Below are positions 8,901-17,375 of a DNA stretch of 45,072 nt, one piece after another. Under the pieces are notes generated by a model. That model ran no database searches. It was not told the origin of the DNA and saw only the letters and a list, made by a program, of their open reading frames with translations. This stretch comes from Acidiferrimicrobium sp. IK (GTDB lineage: Bacteria; Actinomycetota; Acidimicrobiia; Acidimicrobiales; Palsa-688). The position numbers and the translations under genes are program-made. Position 1 is the stretch's first letter. Each line of letters begins with the position of its first letter. The stretch covers positions 1 through 45,072 of the forward strand of contig NZ_JAIMCB010000024.1 in assembly GCF_025499425.1 (NCBI RefSeq), written 5' to 3'.

Positions 8901-10031
8901 CTACTTGAAGGCGCCGCGGATGCGCGACATCAAGCCCGCGTCGGCCTCGGCGACCTGCTCGCCGCGCTCTGCCGCCAGCTGCCGCAGCAGTTCTTCCTGG
9001 GTCTTGGTCAGCTCGGTGGGCGTGTCGACCACGACCGTGACGAGGAGATCGCCTCGCCCGTGACGGCCCAGGTGGGGCACCCCCTTGCCTCGCAGTCGGA
9101 CCTGCTTGCCGCTTTGGGTGCCGCCGGCGACGGTGATCTCCTCGATGCCATCGATGGTCTCGAACGGCACATGGGCGCCGAGGGTGGCCTGCGTCATCGG
9201 CACGTGCAGATCGGCGAGGAGGTCGGACTCGGATCGGGTCAGGGTCGGGTGGGGCTTGACCCGCACGTGGACGTAAAGGTCGCCGTTGGGCCCGCCGCGG
9301 GGGCCGGCCGCGCCGCGGCCGGGGAGGCGCAGCGTGGTGCCGGTGTCGACGCCGGCGGGCACCTCGACCACGAAGCTGCTCTCGCCTCGGATCCGGCCCT
9401 GGCCAGCGCAGTTGGTGCACTTGTCGGGGATCTCCTGGCCCAGACCGCCGCACTGCGGGCACGGCCCGGCGGTGACCATCTGGCCGAGGATGGACTGGCG
9501 GACCCGGCGCACCTCGCCTGCGCCGTGGCACACCGAGCAGGTCACCGGGGACGTGCCGGGCTTCGCCCCGCTCCCGTCGCAGACGCTGCAGCGCTGCAGG
9601 ACCCGGATGTGCATCTCCTGTTCGGTGCCGAAGACCGCGTCGCGAAAGTCCAGGTCGATCACCGCCTCGGCGTCCTCGCCTTGGCGGGGGCCGCTGCGGG
9701 CCCGGCCGCCACCCGACGCGGAAGCCCCGAAGGGGCCGCCGCCGCCGAAGAACGCGTCGAAGATGTCACCCAGCCCGCCGCCCGCGAAGGGGTCGCCGGC
9801 GCCCGAGCCGCGCGGCCCGTCCGCGCCGAACATGTCGTACTGCCTTCGCCGCTCCGGGTCCCGCAACGTCTCGTAGGCGCGGGTGACGGCCTTGAACCGC
9901 TCCTCGGTGGCCTGGTCGCCGCCGTTGGCGTCGGGGTGAAGCTCCCGGGCGAGGCGGAGGTACGCCTTTTTTATGTCGGCCTCGCTGGCGGTGCGGGAGA
10001 CGCCGAGCTCCGCGTAGTAGTCGTCAGCCAC
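8901..10031 (-). CDS. dnaJ: Chaperone DnaJ (type I)
   Basis: A 376-residue type I J-protein, co-chaperone of DnaK. The J domain opens DDYYAELGVSRTASEADIKK and carries HPD in LARELHPDANGG. A G/F-rich linker (GDPFAGGGLGDIFDAFFGGG) follows. All four zinc-binding repeats are intact (CSVCDGSG, CSVCHGAG, CPQCGGLG, CTNCAGQG). The C-terminal substrate-binding domains complete the family length. I chose the GTG start immediately before ADDYYAELGV. Longer in-frame extensions read into the hrcA-dnaJ gap and lack a J-domain counterpart. It lies 34 nt downstream of hrcA. No dnaK or grpE is nearby, so this is likely the second DnaJ of an actinobacterium. Confidence 0.93.
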   Translation of the reverse strand: MADDYYAELGVSRTASEADIKKAYLRLARELHPDANGGDQATEERFKAVTRAYETLRDPERRRQYDMFGADGPRGSGAGDPFAGGGLGDIFDAFFGGGGPFGASASGGGRARSGPRQGEDAEAVIDLDFRDAVFGTEQEMHIRVLQRCSVCDGSGAKPGTSPVTCSVCHGAGEVRRVRQSILGQMVTAGPCPQCGGLGQEIPDKCTNCAGQGRIRGESSFVVEVPAGVDTGTTLRLPGRGAAGPRGGPNGDLYVHVRVKPHPTLTRSESDLLADLHVPMTQATLGAHVPFETIDGIEEITVAGGTQSGKQVRLRGKGVPHLGRHGRGDLLVTVVVDTPTELTKTQEELLRQLAAERGEQVAEADAGLMSRIRGAFK

Positions 10032-10065
10032 CTGGGTGATCCGTTCTTCCGTTCCGTGCGGAGGG

Positions 10066-11073
10066 CTATGCGCCCTCGCTGAGCGCCCTGCCCAGCCGCT
10101 TGCTGACCACGGCGACTGCCGCCAGGGCCTGCTGGTAGTCCATGCGAGTGGGCCCAAGGATACCGATGGAGCCGGCCCTCTCCCCCTCCACGTCGTAGGG
10201 AGCGACGATGACCGAGCAGTCCGCCAAAGACGGCACGCCGTGCTCGGCTCCGATCGACACCGACAGCCCGCGGTCCAAGATGTCGGAGATCAACCCGACC
10301 ACGACCACCTGCTGCTCGAGGATCCCCAGCACCTGCCGGATGGTCTCCACCGCGTCGAAGGCCACCGCCATGCGCGACGCCCCGCCGACGAACACGTTGT
10401 CGGTGCCGCCCTGAGCGTCGTCGGCCCCGAAGGAACCGATGGCCCGGGCCACCAGGCCGTCGACGGCGAGGTCGCCGGTGGGCGCGACCGGCGCCGGCGC
10501 GCCCCACACGGTCCCGGTCAAGGACTTGGTCAGGTGCACCGAGGCCGCCGACAGCGTCACGTCGTTGGTCTCCTCCACCATCTCGATCGATCGCTTCTCG
10601 ACCGTGCCGTTGGAGAGCACGACGACCGCCAGCGCGACCCGTCCGCCGAGGCCGACCAGCTGCACGCTGCGGACGTAGGCCAGCTCGTGGGACGGCCCGA
10701 CGACGACGGCCGCGTAGTCGGTGAGAGCCGACAGCAGGCGGCTGGTATCGGCCAGCATCCGCTCCAGCTCCCCGTGGGTGGAGGAGAAAAACGTCCGCAC
10801 CTGCTGGCTCTGCGCCGGCTGCAGCTGCCCCTTGGGGGCCAGGTGGTCGACGAAGAACCGGTACCCACGGTCGGTGGGTATCCGCCCGGCGCTGGTGTGG
10901 GGCTGCACCAGGTAGCCGTCGCGCTCGAGGGCGCTCATCTCGTTGCGGATGGTGGCCGACGACACCGGCAGCCCGGCCCGTTCGGCGACGTGCGCGGACC
11001 CGACCGGCTGAGCGGTCCGGATGTACTCCTCGACCACGGCGCGGAGTATGGAGGACTTGCGGTCGTCGAGCAT
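10066..11073 (-). CDS. hrcA: Heat-inducible transcription repressor HrcA
   Basis: A 335-residue HrcA repressor, which binds CIRCE operators of chaperone genes. The N-terminal winged helix is clear (LDDRKSSILRAVVEEYIRT; QPVGSAHVAERAGLPVSSAT; IRNEMSALERDGYLVQPHTS; AGRIPTDRGYRFFVD). The C-terminal GAF-like part ends with GSIGILGPTRMDYQQALAAV, the family signature. It is first in a minus-strand run with dnaJ and rsmE and divergent from an aldo/keto reductase gene. I found no CIRCE-like inverted repeat in the upstream gap, so its targets in this genome probably lie elsewhere. Confidence 0.95.
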   Translation of the reverse strand: MLDDRKSSILRAVVEEYIRTAQPVGSAHVAERAGLPVSSATIRNEMSALERDGYLVQPHTSAGRIPTDRGYRFFVDHLAPKGQLQPAQSQQVRTFFSSTHGELERMLADTSRLLSALTDYAAVVVGPSHELAYVRSVQLVGLGGRVALAVVVLSNGTVEKRSIEMVEETNDVTLSAASVHLTKSLTGTVWGAPAPVAPTGDLAVDGLVARAIGSFGADDAQGGTDNVFVGGASRMAVAFDAVETIRQVLGILEQQVVVVGLISDILDRGLSVSIGAEHGVPSLADCSVIVAPYDVEGERAGSIGILGPTRMDYQQALAAVAVVSKRLGRALSEGA

Positions 11074-11262
11074 TGTCGTCTGGTCAGGTTACCGGCCCTG
11101 CCTGCGAATCCCCGGACGCTAACCGTCTGGGTGTGGGTAGAACGTTCGGGGAAAGCAGTCGGTCGCCCCCGCACGCGTGCCGCGGCCCGGCTCCTCCCGC
11201 TTCCGCCGGACGAAGACGGCTCGCCGCTTCAACCGGCCCACGCCACACGACAAGGAGATGTC

Positions 11263-12135
11263 ATGGCCACCTCAGACACCATTTCGCGCCCGGTGCTCGC
11301 TTCTGGGACGTTCCGTTTCGCCGACGTCGAGGTCCACCGCCTCGGCTACGGAGCCATGCAGCTGACCGGCGACGGGGTGTGGGGTGAGCCCAAGGACCGC
11401 GACGAGTGCATCCGGGTGTTGCGCCGGGCGGTCGAGCAAGGCGTGGACTTCATCGACACCGCCGACTCGTACGGCCCCTACGTCAGCGAGGAGCTGATCA
11501 GGGAGGCGCTGCACCCCTACACCGACGGGTTGATCATCGCCACCAAGGCCGGGCTGACCCGGACCGGGCCCGGCGAGTGGCTGAGCGTGGGCCGCCCCGA
11601 GTACCTGCGCCAGGAGTGCGAGATGAGCCTGCGCCGCCTCGGGGTGGAGCGCCTCGACTTGTGGCAGCTGCACCGCATCGACCCCAAGGTTCCCGCCGAG
11701 GAGCAGTTCGGGGTGATGAAGGAGCTTCTCGACGAGGGCAAGGTCCGCTCCCTCGGGCTCTCGGAGGTGTCGGTGGCCGACATCGAGGCGGCCCGCAAGG
11801 TCATCCCGGTCGCCACGGTGCAAAACCTCTACAACCTCACCAACCGGCAGTCCGAGGACGTGCTCGACTACTGCGAGAAGGAGCAGCTCGGGTTCATCCC
11901 GTGGTTCCCGATCGCCTCTGGCAAGCTGGCCGAGCAGGGCGGCCCGGTGGACCACATCGTGAAGGAGACCGGGGCCAGCCCGTCTCAGGTGGCGCTGGCG
12001 TGGCTGCTGGCCCGCTCGCCGGTCATGCTGCCGATCCCCGGGACCAAGACCGTCGCCCACGTCGAGGAGAACTGCGCGGCGGCGACGGTGACGCTCAGCC
12101 AGGAGCAGGTGGACTCCCTCACCGCGGCCGGGTGA
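11263..12135 (+). CDS. Aldo/keto reductase
   Basis: A 290-residue NADPH-dependent aldo/keto reductase. The catalytic tetrad is complete: D65 and Y70 in FIDTADSYG, K95 in IIATKAG and H137 in WQLHRID. The C-terminal cofactor segment LPIPGTKTVAHVEEN is typical. The ATG follows AAGGAG by 5 nt, and longer in-frame extensions cross the hrcA coding region and are not credible. The substrate is unknown. It stands alone, divergent from hrcA. Confidence 0.9.
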   Translation: MATSDTISRPVLASGTFRFADVEVHRLGYGAMQLTGDGVWGEPKDRDECIRVLRRAVEQGVDFIDTADSYGPYVSEELIREALHPYTDGLIIATKAGLTRTGPGEWLSVGRPEYLRQECEMSLRRLGVERLDLWQLHRIDPKVPAEEQFGVMKELLDEGKVRSLGLSEVSVADIEAARKVIPVATVQNLYNLTNRQSEDVLDYCEKEQLGFIPWFPIASGKLAEQGGPVDHIVKETGASPSQVALAWLLARSPVMLPIPGTKTVAHVEENCAAATVTLSQEQVDSLTAAG

Positions 12136-12250
12136 GCGGCGCCCGGCGTCCTTTCTCCATCGTGGCCGGCCGCGTCGGTCGTGACGAATCCCGACTGGTT
12201 CAGTAGAGTTTCGGGGCTGCCCCCGCGACCGCCGAAGTGAGGAGATCACC

Positions 12251-13543
12251 GTGACCGACGATGCCAGAGGCTTCGAGACCCGCCAGATCCACGCCGGGGC
12301 CTCGCCGGACCCCACCACGGGGGCCCGGGCCACTCCGATCTACCAGACGACCAGCTACGTCTTTCGAGACACGGACCACGCGGCGGCGCTGTTCGGGCTG
12401 ACCGAGCCGGGCAACATCTACACCCGGATCATGAACCCGACCCAGGGGGTCTTCGAGGAGCGCGTCGCCAGCCTCGAAGGCGGCGTCGGCGCGCTGGCCA
12501 CCGCCAGCGGCATGGCCGCGGAGACGCTCGCGATCCTGACCCTCGCCGACAGCGGCAGCCACATCGTGTCGTCGTCGTCGCTGTATGGCGGCACGTACAA
12601 CCTGTTCCACTACACCCTCCCGAAGCTGGGGATCGAGGTCAGCTTCGTCGAGGACCCCGACGACCTGGACGCCTGGCAGGCCGCGATCCGCCCGAACACC
12701 CGGGCGCTTTACGGCGAGACCATCGGCAACCCGCGAGGCGACATCCTCGACATCCCCGGGCTCGCCGGCGTCGCCCACCGCAACCAGGTCCCGCTGATCG
12801 TGGACAACACGCTGGCCAGCCCGTATCTGGCCAACCCGCTGGCCCACGGCGCGGACATCGTGGTGCACTCGGCCACCAAGTTCATCGGCGGTCACGGCAC
12901 GGCCATCGGCGGGGTGATCGTCGACGGCGGGACGTTCGACTTCGGGGCCAGCGGCCGCCACCCCGGGTTCACCGAGCCGGACCCGAGCTACCACGGCCTC
13001 AAGTACTGGGAGGCCCTCGGGCCGGGGGCCTACATCGCCAAGGCGCGGGTGCAGGGGATGCGCGACATGGGCGCGGCGATATCCCCGTTCAACGCCTTCC
13101 TACTCATCCAGGGGCTGGAGACGCTCAGCTTGCGGATGGAGCGCCACGTCTCCAACGCCCAGCGAGTCGCGGAGTTCCTGGAGGGCCGCGACGAGGTCAA
13201 CTGGGTCGCCTACCCGGGCCTGTCGTCGTCGAAGTGGAACGCCCGGGCCCAGCAGCTGCTGCCCCGCGGCGCCGGCAGCATCCTCAGCTTCGGTATCCGA
13301 GGCGGCGCCGACGCCGGCCGGTCCTTCGTCGAGGCGCTGGAGCTGCACAGCCACCTGGCCAACGTCGGCGACGTCCGCAGCTTGGTCATCCACCCCGCTA
13401 CCACCACCCACTCCCAGCTGAGCGAGGGAGAGCAGGCCACGACAGGGGTCAGCCCCGACATGGTCCGCCTGTCGGTAGGCCTCGAGACCATCGACGACAT
13501 CCTCGCCGACCTCGAGGCCGGCTTCCGGGCCGCCAAGGGCTGA
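12251..13543 (+). CDS. metY: O-acetylhomoserine aminocarboxypropyltransferase
   Basis: A 430-residue Cys/Met metabolism PLP enzyme, expected to form homocysteine (with sulfide) or methionine (with methanethiol) from O-acetylhomoserine. Visible signatures are GFETRQIHAG at the start, YTRIMNPTQGVFEERVASLE, and the Schiff-base lysine K210 in VVHSATKFIGGHGTAIGG. The C-terminal LVIHPATTTHSQL is usual for MetY, and the length favours MetY over MetB/MetC. The GTG start is preceded by GAGGAG. The homoserine O-acetyltransferase gene follows after 13 nt, so substrate supply and use are co-expressed. Confidence 0.93.
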   Translation: MTDDARGFETRQIHAGASPDPTTGARATPIYQTTSYVFRDTDHAAALFGLTEPGNIYTRIMNPTQGVFEERVASLEGGVGALATASGMAAETLAILTLADSGSHIVSSSSLYGGTYNLFHYTLPKLGIEVSFVEDPDDLDAWQAAIRPNTRALYGETIGNPRGDILDIPGLAGVAHRNQVPLIVDNTLASPYLANPLAHGADIVVHSATKFIGGHGTAIGGVIVDGGTFDFGASGRHPGFTEPDPSYHGLKYWEALGPGAYIAKARVQGMRDMGAAISPFNAFLLIQGLETLSLRMERHVSNAQRVAEFLEGRDEVNWVAYPGLSSSKWNARAQQLLPRGAGSILSFGIRGGADAGRSFVEALELHSHLANVGDVRSLVIHPATTTHSQLSEGEQATTGVSPDMVRLSVGLETIDDILADLEAGFRAAKG

Positions 13544-13556
13544 AGTCTCGCGCTCC

Positions 13557-14813
13557 GTGCCAGGCGCCAACCACGACCGGGTGTCACCGGCGGGCCGGCC
13601 CGTCGCTCCCGGAGCCGCGACGCGCCCGGCGGGCGGGCGGGAGTCGCCGGCGGACCCCGGAGAGGCGCCGGCGGACCCGTGGGACGCGATCCCGGCGTCG
13701 GGGGCGTGGCAGCCGGGCGACCCGGAGGGCCGGCGGCGGTGGGCGACGGTCTTCGCCGATTCTCCGCTGTGCCTGGAGGCCGGCGCGACGCTCGGCCCGG
13801 TCACCGTCGCCTACGAGACGTGGGGGACGCTGCGCCCCGACGGCTCCAACGCGGTGCTGGTCCTCCACGCCCTCACCGGCGACAGCCACCTGGCGGGGCC
13901 GGTCGAAGCGGGCCACCCGTCGCCTGGGTGGTGGGAGGCGATCGTCGCTCCCGGCGGCGCACTCGACCCGGCCGACTGGTTCGTGGTGTGCCCCAACGTG
14001 CTCGGCGGCTGCCAGGGCACGACCGGGCCGGCGTCGTTGGCCACCGGCGGCCGGCGCTACGCGTCGGCGTGGCCGACGCTGACCATCCGCGACCAGGTGG
14101 CCGTCGAGGTGGCGCTGGCCGACTTCTTGGGCATCGACCGGTGGGCCGCGGTGGTCGGCGGATCGATGGGCGGCATGCGGGTCCTCGAGTGGGCGGTCGG
14201 CGCGCCGGAGCGGCTGGAGCGGGCGGTGGTCGTGGCCTGCGGGCCGGTGGCCACCGCCGAGCAGATCGCGTGGTGCGCGGTGCAGGCCCAGGCGATCCGC
14301 TTGGACCCCGGCTTCGCCGGCGGCGACTACTACGACGCGCCGCCCGGCGCCGGGCCGGCGCGGGGGATGGGCACCGCCCGGCGGATCGGGCACATCACCT
14401 ATCGCTGCGAGCCGGAGCTCGACGCCCGCTTCGGCCACGACGCCCAGGACGGCGAGGCGCCGCTCGCTGGCGGCAGGTTCGCGGTCGAGAGCTACCTGGA
14501 CCACCAGGCCCTCAAGCTGGCGGCCCGCTTCGACGCCAACAGCTACCTGTCGCTGTCGCGGGCGATGGACCTCCACGACGTGGGCCGGGACCGGGGCGGT
14601 GTCGCCGCTGCGCTGGCCCGGGTCACCGCCAAGGTCACCGTCGCGGGGGTGGACTCCGACCGGCTCTACCCGCTCCGCCTCCAAGAGCAGCTGGCGGCCG
14701 CCCTGCCCGGCGGTCCCCCCCTGCAGATCATCACTTCAGCTGCCGGTCACGACGGGTTCCTGGTTGAGGCCGACCAGGTCGACAAGGTCGTCGCCGGCGC
14801 GCTGCAGTGGTAG
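13557..14813 (+). CDS. metX: Homoserine O-acetyltransferase
   Basis: A 418-residue alpha/beta hydrolase-fold acyltransferase that activates homoserine for the MetY reaction. The catalytic triad is visible: S203 in GGSMGGMRVLEWA, D368 in GVDSDRLYP and H398 in AGHDGFL. Family segments VAYETWGTLRPDGSNAVLV and CPNVLGGCQGTTGPAS are intact. The first 60 residues are proline/alanine/glycine-rich and precede the conserved core, so a later start is possible, although the GTG start keeps tight spacing to metY. Acetyl rather than succinyl specificity is inferred from the MetY neighbour. It ends 22 nt from the convergent photolyase gene. Confidence 0.92.
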   Translation: MPGANHDRVSPAGRPVAPGAATRPAGGRESPADPGEAPADPWDAIPASGAWQPGDPEGRRRWATVFADSPLCLEAGATLGPVTVAYETWGTLRPDGSNAVLVLHALTGDSHLAGPVEAGHPSPGWWEAIVAPGGALDPADWFVVCPNVLGGCQGTTGPASLATGGRRYASAWPTLTIRDQVAVEVALADFLGIDRWAAVVGGSMGGMRVLEWAVGAPERLERAVVVACGPVATAEQIAWCAVQAQAIRLDPGFAGGDYYDAPPGAGPARGMGTARRIGHITYRCEPELDARFGHDAQDGEAPLAGGRFAVESYLDHQALKLAARFDANSYLSLSRAMDLHDVGRDRGGVAAALARVTAKVTVAGVDSDRLYPLRLQEQLAAALPGGPPLQIITSAAGHDGFLVEADQVDKVVAGALQW

Positions 14814-14835
14814 CCGGCCGGCGTTGGTCGACTGC

Positions 14836-16188
14836 TCAGCGCCTGACGGCCTGGTAGCGGGCCAGGGCCTCCTCCCGCTCCTCTTTGTGATCGACTATCC
14901 GCTCCGGGTACCCGCCGGCGAGGAGGGGCTGCGCCCACGGCTCGTGCACTGCCTTGCCGGCGACGGCGCGCAGCTCGGGCACGTAGCGGCGGACGTAGTC
15001 GCCGTCGGGATCGAACTTCTGGCCTTGGGTGGTGGGGTTGAACACCCGGAAGTAGGGCGCGGCGTCGGTGCCGGTGCCGGCCACCCACTGCCAGCCGTGG
15101 CTGTTGGACGCCAAGTCCCCGTCCACCAGGTGGTCCATGAACCAGCGGGCGCCTCGCGTCCAGTCCAGGTGGAGGTCCTTCACGAGGAAGCTGGCCGCGA
15201 TCATCCGGACCCGGTTGTGCATCCAACCCTCGGCGAGCAGCTGGCGCATGCCCGCGTCGACGATCGGGAACCCGGTGCGGCCCTGGGACCACGCCTGGAA
15301 GTGGGCGTCGGCGAGCGGCCCGGAGTCCAGCGCCATGCCGGCCATCTGGGGCTGCAGGGCGCGCCGGGCGCTGCCGGGCTGGTGCCACAGCACGTCGGCG
15401 TAGAACTCCCGCCAGCACAACTCGGCGCGGAACGCGGCGTCTCCCTTGCGGGCGACGTCGAGGTCGGCGAGCAGGGTGCGGGGATGGACGCACCCCCACT
15501 TCAGGTACGCGGACATGCGTGAGGTGTGCTCACCGGCCGGGCTGTCGCGCCGCTTGTCGTAATCGAGGAGCGCCCCGTCCCGGAACCGGTCCCACCGCCG
15601 CAGCCCGGCCTCCTCTCCGGCGGTGGGCAGCTCGGCGTCGTGCGCCGGGGCCTCGGGTATCCCTTTCCCCTCCGGGCCGTCCGCCCACCCGATACCGACC
15701 GGGCCGGGGAAGGGCCGGTCCCAGCCGTGCGCGGCCCAGGCCCGGGAGAACGGCGTGAACACCTTGAACGCAGTCCCGTCGCCCTTGACCACGCTGCCCG
15801 GGTCGACGGCGTAGGAGGACCCGACCCAGCGCAGCTCCACCTGGCCGGCTTCGAGGGCGGCCGCGACCGCGTCGTCGCGCCGGCGCCCGTAGGGCCCGAA
15901 ATCGGCGGCGGCATACACCGCGGCGGCCCCCGTAGAGCGGGCCAGCGCCGCCAGCTCGGAGGTCGGGTCCCCGTGGCAGACCACCAGCGCACCGTTGGTC
16001 GAGCGCTGCAGGTCCTCCAGGCAGCCGGCCAGGAACGCCCGGCGGGCGGGGCCCGCCGGAGCCCACAGGGCGTCGTCGAGCACGAACACCGGCAGCACCG
16101 ACCCGGCGTGGCCAGCCGCGACCAGGGCGGGATTGTCCCGGAGCCGAAAGTCCCGCCGGACCCACCAGATCACCGTCGGTTGGGGCAT
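14836..16188 (-). CDS. phr: Deoxyribodipyrimidine photolyase
   Basis: A 450-residue DNA photolyase, which uses FAD and light to reverse cyclobutane pyrimidine dimers. The N-terminal antenna domain opens VIWWVRRDFRLRDNPALV. The FAD domain has SRMSAYLKWGCVHPRTL, GRTGFPIVDAGMRQL, the segment GWMHNRVRMIAASFLVKDL, and NSHGWQWVAGTGTDAAPYFR followed by FNPTTQGQKFDPDGDYVRRY, all marks of class I CPD photolyases. Length is normal. It is transcribed toward metX, and its upstream gap faces the cupredoxin gene on the same strand. Confidence 0.93.
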   Translation of the reverse strand: MPQPTVIWWVRRDFRLRDNPALVAAGHAGSVLPVFVLDDALWAPAGPARRAFLAGCLEDLQRSTNGALVVCHGDPTSELAALARSTGAAAVYAAADFGPYGRRRDDAVAAALEAGQVELRWVGSSYAVDPGSVVKGDGTAFKVFTPFSRAWAAHGWDRPFPGPVGIGWADGPEGKGIPEAPAHDAELPTAGEEAGLRRWDRFRDGALLDYDKRRDSPAGEHTSRMSAYLKWGCVHPRTLLADLDVARKGDAAFRAELCWREFYADVLWHQPGSARRALQPQMAGMALDSGPLADAHFQAWSQGRTGFPIVDAGMRQLLAEGWMHNRVRMIAASFLVKDLHLDWTRGARWFMDHLVDGDLASNSHGWQWVAGTGTDAAPYFRVFNPTTQGQKFDPDGDYVRRYVPELRAVAGKAVHEPWAQPLLAGGYPERIVDHKEEREEALARYQAVRR

Positions 16189-16250
16189 CCGCTCACGCTA
16201 CGAGCCATCCGGCGCAACGCCAACGTCGGGGCCGGGTGATTGGCGCACCT

Positions 16251-16724
16251 TCAGTAGCTGCTCCCGGCGACGGTCGTGACCGTCGACCCGCCTCCGCCCC
16301 CCTGGACGGTCAAGACGACGTCCATCCCCATGGCCCGATGGTTGGCGATCGGGCAGTACAGGTGGTAGCTGCCGGCAGGGAGCGTGACCGAGACCGTGGT
16401 CGACTGTCCCGGCAGCACCGACGGTGACGCCGCGACGGTCCCGCCCGGCCCTGCAACGTCGAGGGCGTGGAGGGTGTTGCCGGCGTTGCTGACCTTGATG
16501 GTGTAGGTCCCGGCCGGCACCGACCGGGACGACAGCGCAATGTGGAAATCGCTCAGCGTGGCGGTGAGGGTGTCGCCGGGGACGGGCGCCGGCGCCGCGG
16601 TCGTGGCCGGCGCGGAGGGGCCGGCGGCGGTCGAGGACGACCCACACGCCGCGACGGTCAGGGCCATCGCGGCGGCGCCCACGCCGGTGAGGAAGCGAGC
16701 ACGGTGACTGGTAGGAGAGGTCAT
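16251..16724 (-). CDS. Cupredoxin lipoprotein (type I copper site)
   Basis: A 157-residue exported lipoprotein. The signal peptide ends in the lipobox VAAC with C27 as lipid anchor, followed by a low-complexity S/T/A/P linker to about residue 50. The remaining 100 residues form a plastocyanin-like beta sandwich. The type I copper ligands are plausible as H86 (LHALDV), C124, H129 and M134 in YCPIANHRAMGM, giving the C-x4-H-x4-M spacing. I chose the ATG before TSPTSHRARF because it gives a proper signal peptide; a longer in-frame reading runs through the opposite sigma-factor gene. The role is probably extracytoplasmic electron transfer or copper binding. It is divergent from an ECF sigma factor that may control it. 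Confidence 0.82.
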   Translation of the reverse strand: MTSPTSHRARFLTGVGAAAMALTVAACGSSSTAAGPSAPATTAAPAPVPGDTLTATLSDFHIALSSRSVPAGTYTIKVSNAGNTLHALDVAGPGGTVAASPSVLPGQSTTVSVTLPAGSYHLYCPIANHRAMGMDVVLTVQGGGGGSTVTTVAGSSY

Positions 16725-16751
16725 ACTGCGAACTACGTCCACACCCCGCCA

Positions 16752-16769
16752 GCGGATTGACCAATCCGC
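16752..16769. promoter_or_regulatory. Perfect palindrome between cupredoxin and sigma-factor genes
   Basis: GCGGATTG-AC-CAATCCGC is a perfect 8-bp inverted repeat with a 2-bp centre. It lies in the 72-bp gap between the divergent cupredoxin and ECF sigma genes, 28 nt from each proposed start. A homodimeric regulator could bind it. It is too AT-poor and has no U-run to be a terminator. Confidence 0.55.
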
Positions 16770-16796
16770 GCGACGCCCCCGCCCGTAGGTAGTGGT

Positions 16797-17375
16797 GTGC
16801 GGCGCATTGGACTCCCCGTGGACACGCTGCCCGACGAGTCGCTCCTCGTCGCCATGGCCCGGGGTGACGACGAGGCGACGGTGGCGTTCATCCGCCGGTT
16901 CCAGGGTCGGGTCTTCGGCGTGGCCGTGGCTGTCCTCGGCGACAGCGGTTTGGCCGAGGACGTCGCCCAGCAGACGTTCGAGCGGGCGTGGCGGCACGGG
17001 GCCACGTTCGACCCCCGCCGGGGAAGCGTGGGCACGTGGGTGGCCACCATCGCCCGCAACCTGGCCATCGACGTGTCCCGGACGCGCCGGCCTCAGCCCG
17101 TCGACCCCTCCGAGCTGCTTCTCCTCTGCAGCTCTCGTCACAACCCGGAGGATCAGGCCATGAGCGTCGCCACCGGCGAGCGTATGCGAGTTGCGTTGAA
17201 GGCCCTCCCCGCCGAGCAGGGGCGCGCCGTGGTTTTGGCCGGCCTGGTGGGCATGACCGCCTCCGAGATCGCCGCCGCGGAGGGCATCCCGCTCGGGACG
17301 GCGAAGACCAGGATCCGCACCGCCATGAGCCGTTTGCGCCTGGCGCTGGAGTCGGAGCGCAGCACCCGTGCCTGA
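16797..17375 (+). CDS. ECF-family RNA polymerase sigma factor
   Basis: A 192-residue ECF sigma factor. Region 2 spans about residues 12-90 (ESLLVAMARGDDEATVAFIR; LGDSGLAEDVAQQTFERAWR; VGTWVATIARNLAIDVSR) and region 4 residues 125-185 (LKALPAEQGRAVVLAGLVGM; TASEIAAAEGIPLGTAKTRI). It overlaps the anti-sigma gene by 8 nt. The start is either this GTG or the GTG before DTLPDESLL 21 nt later. Divergence from the cupredoxin lipoprotein suggests an envelope or redox-stress regulon, but no -35/-10 pair could be fixed. Confidence 0.9.
   Translation: MRRIGLPVDTLPDESLLVAMARGDDEATVAFIRRFQGRVFGVAVAVLGDSGLAEDVAQQTFERAWRHGATFDPRRGSVGTWVATIARNLAIDVSRTRRPQPVDPSELLLLCSSRHNPEDQAMSVATGERMRVALKALPAEQGRAVVLAGLVGMTASEIAAAEGIPLGTAKTRIRTAMSRLRLALESERSTRA

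Noticed and set aside
11074..11262. CIRCE operator expected upstream of hrcA
   Set aside because: No TTAGCACTC/GAGTGCTAA-like inverted repeat is visible in the gap.
12136..12250. SAM riboswitch ahead of metY-metX
   Set aside because: No recognisable SAM-I, SAM-II or SAM-IV core pattern in the 115-bp leader.
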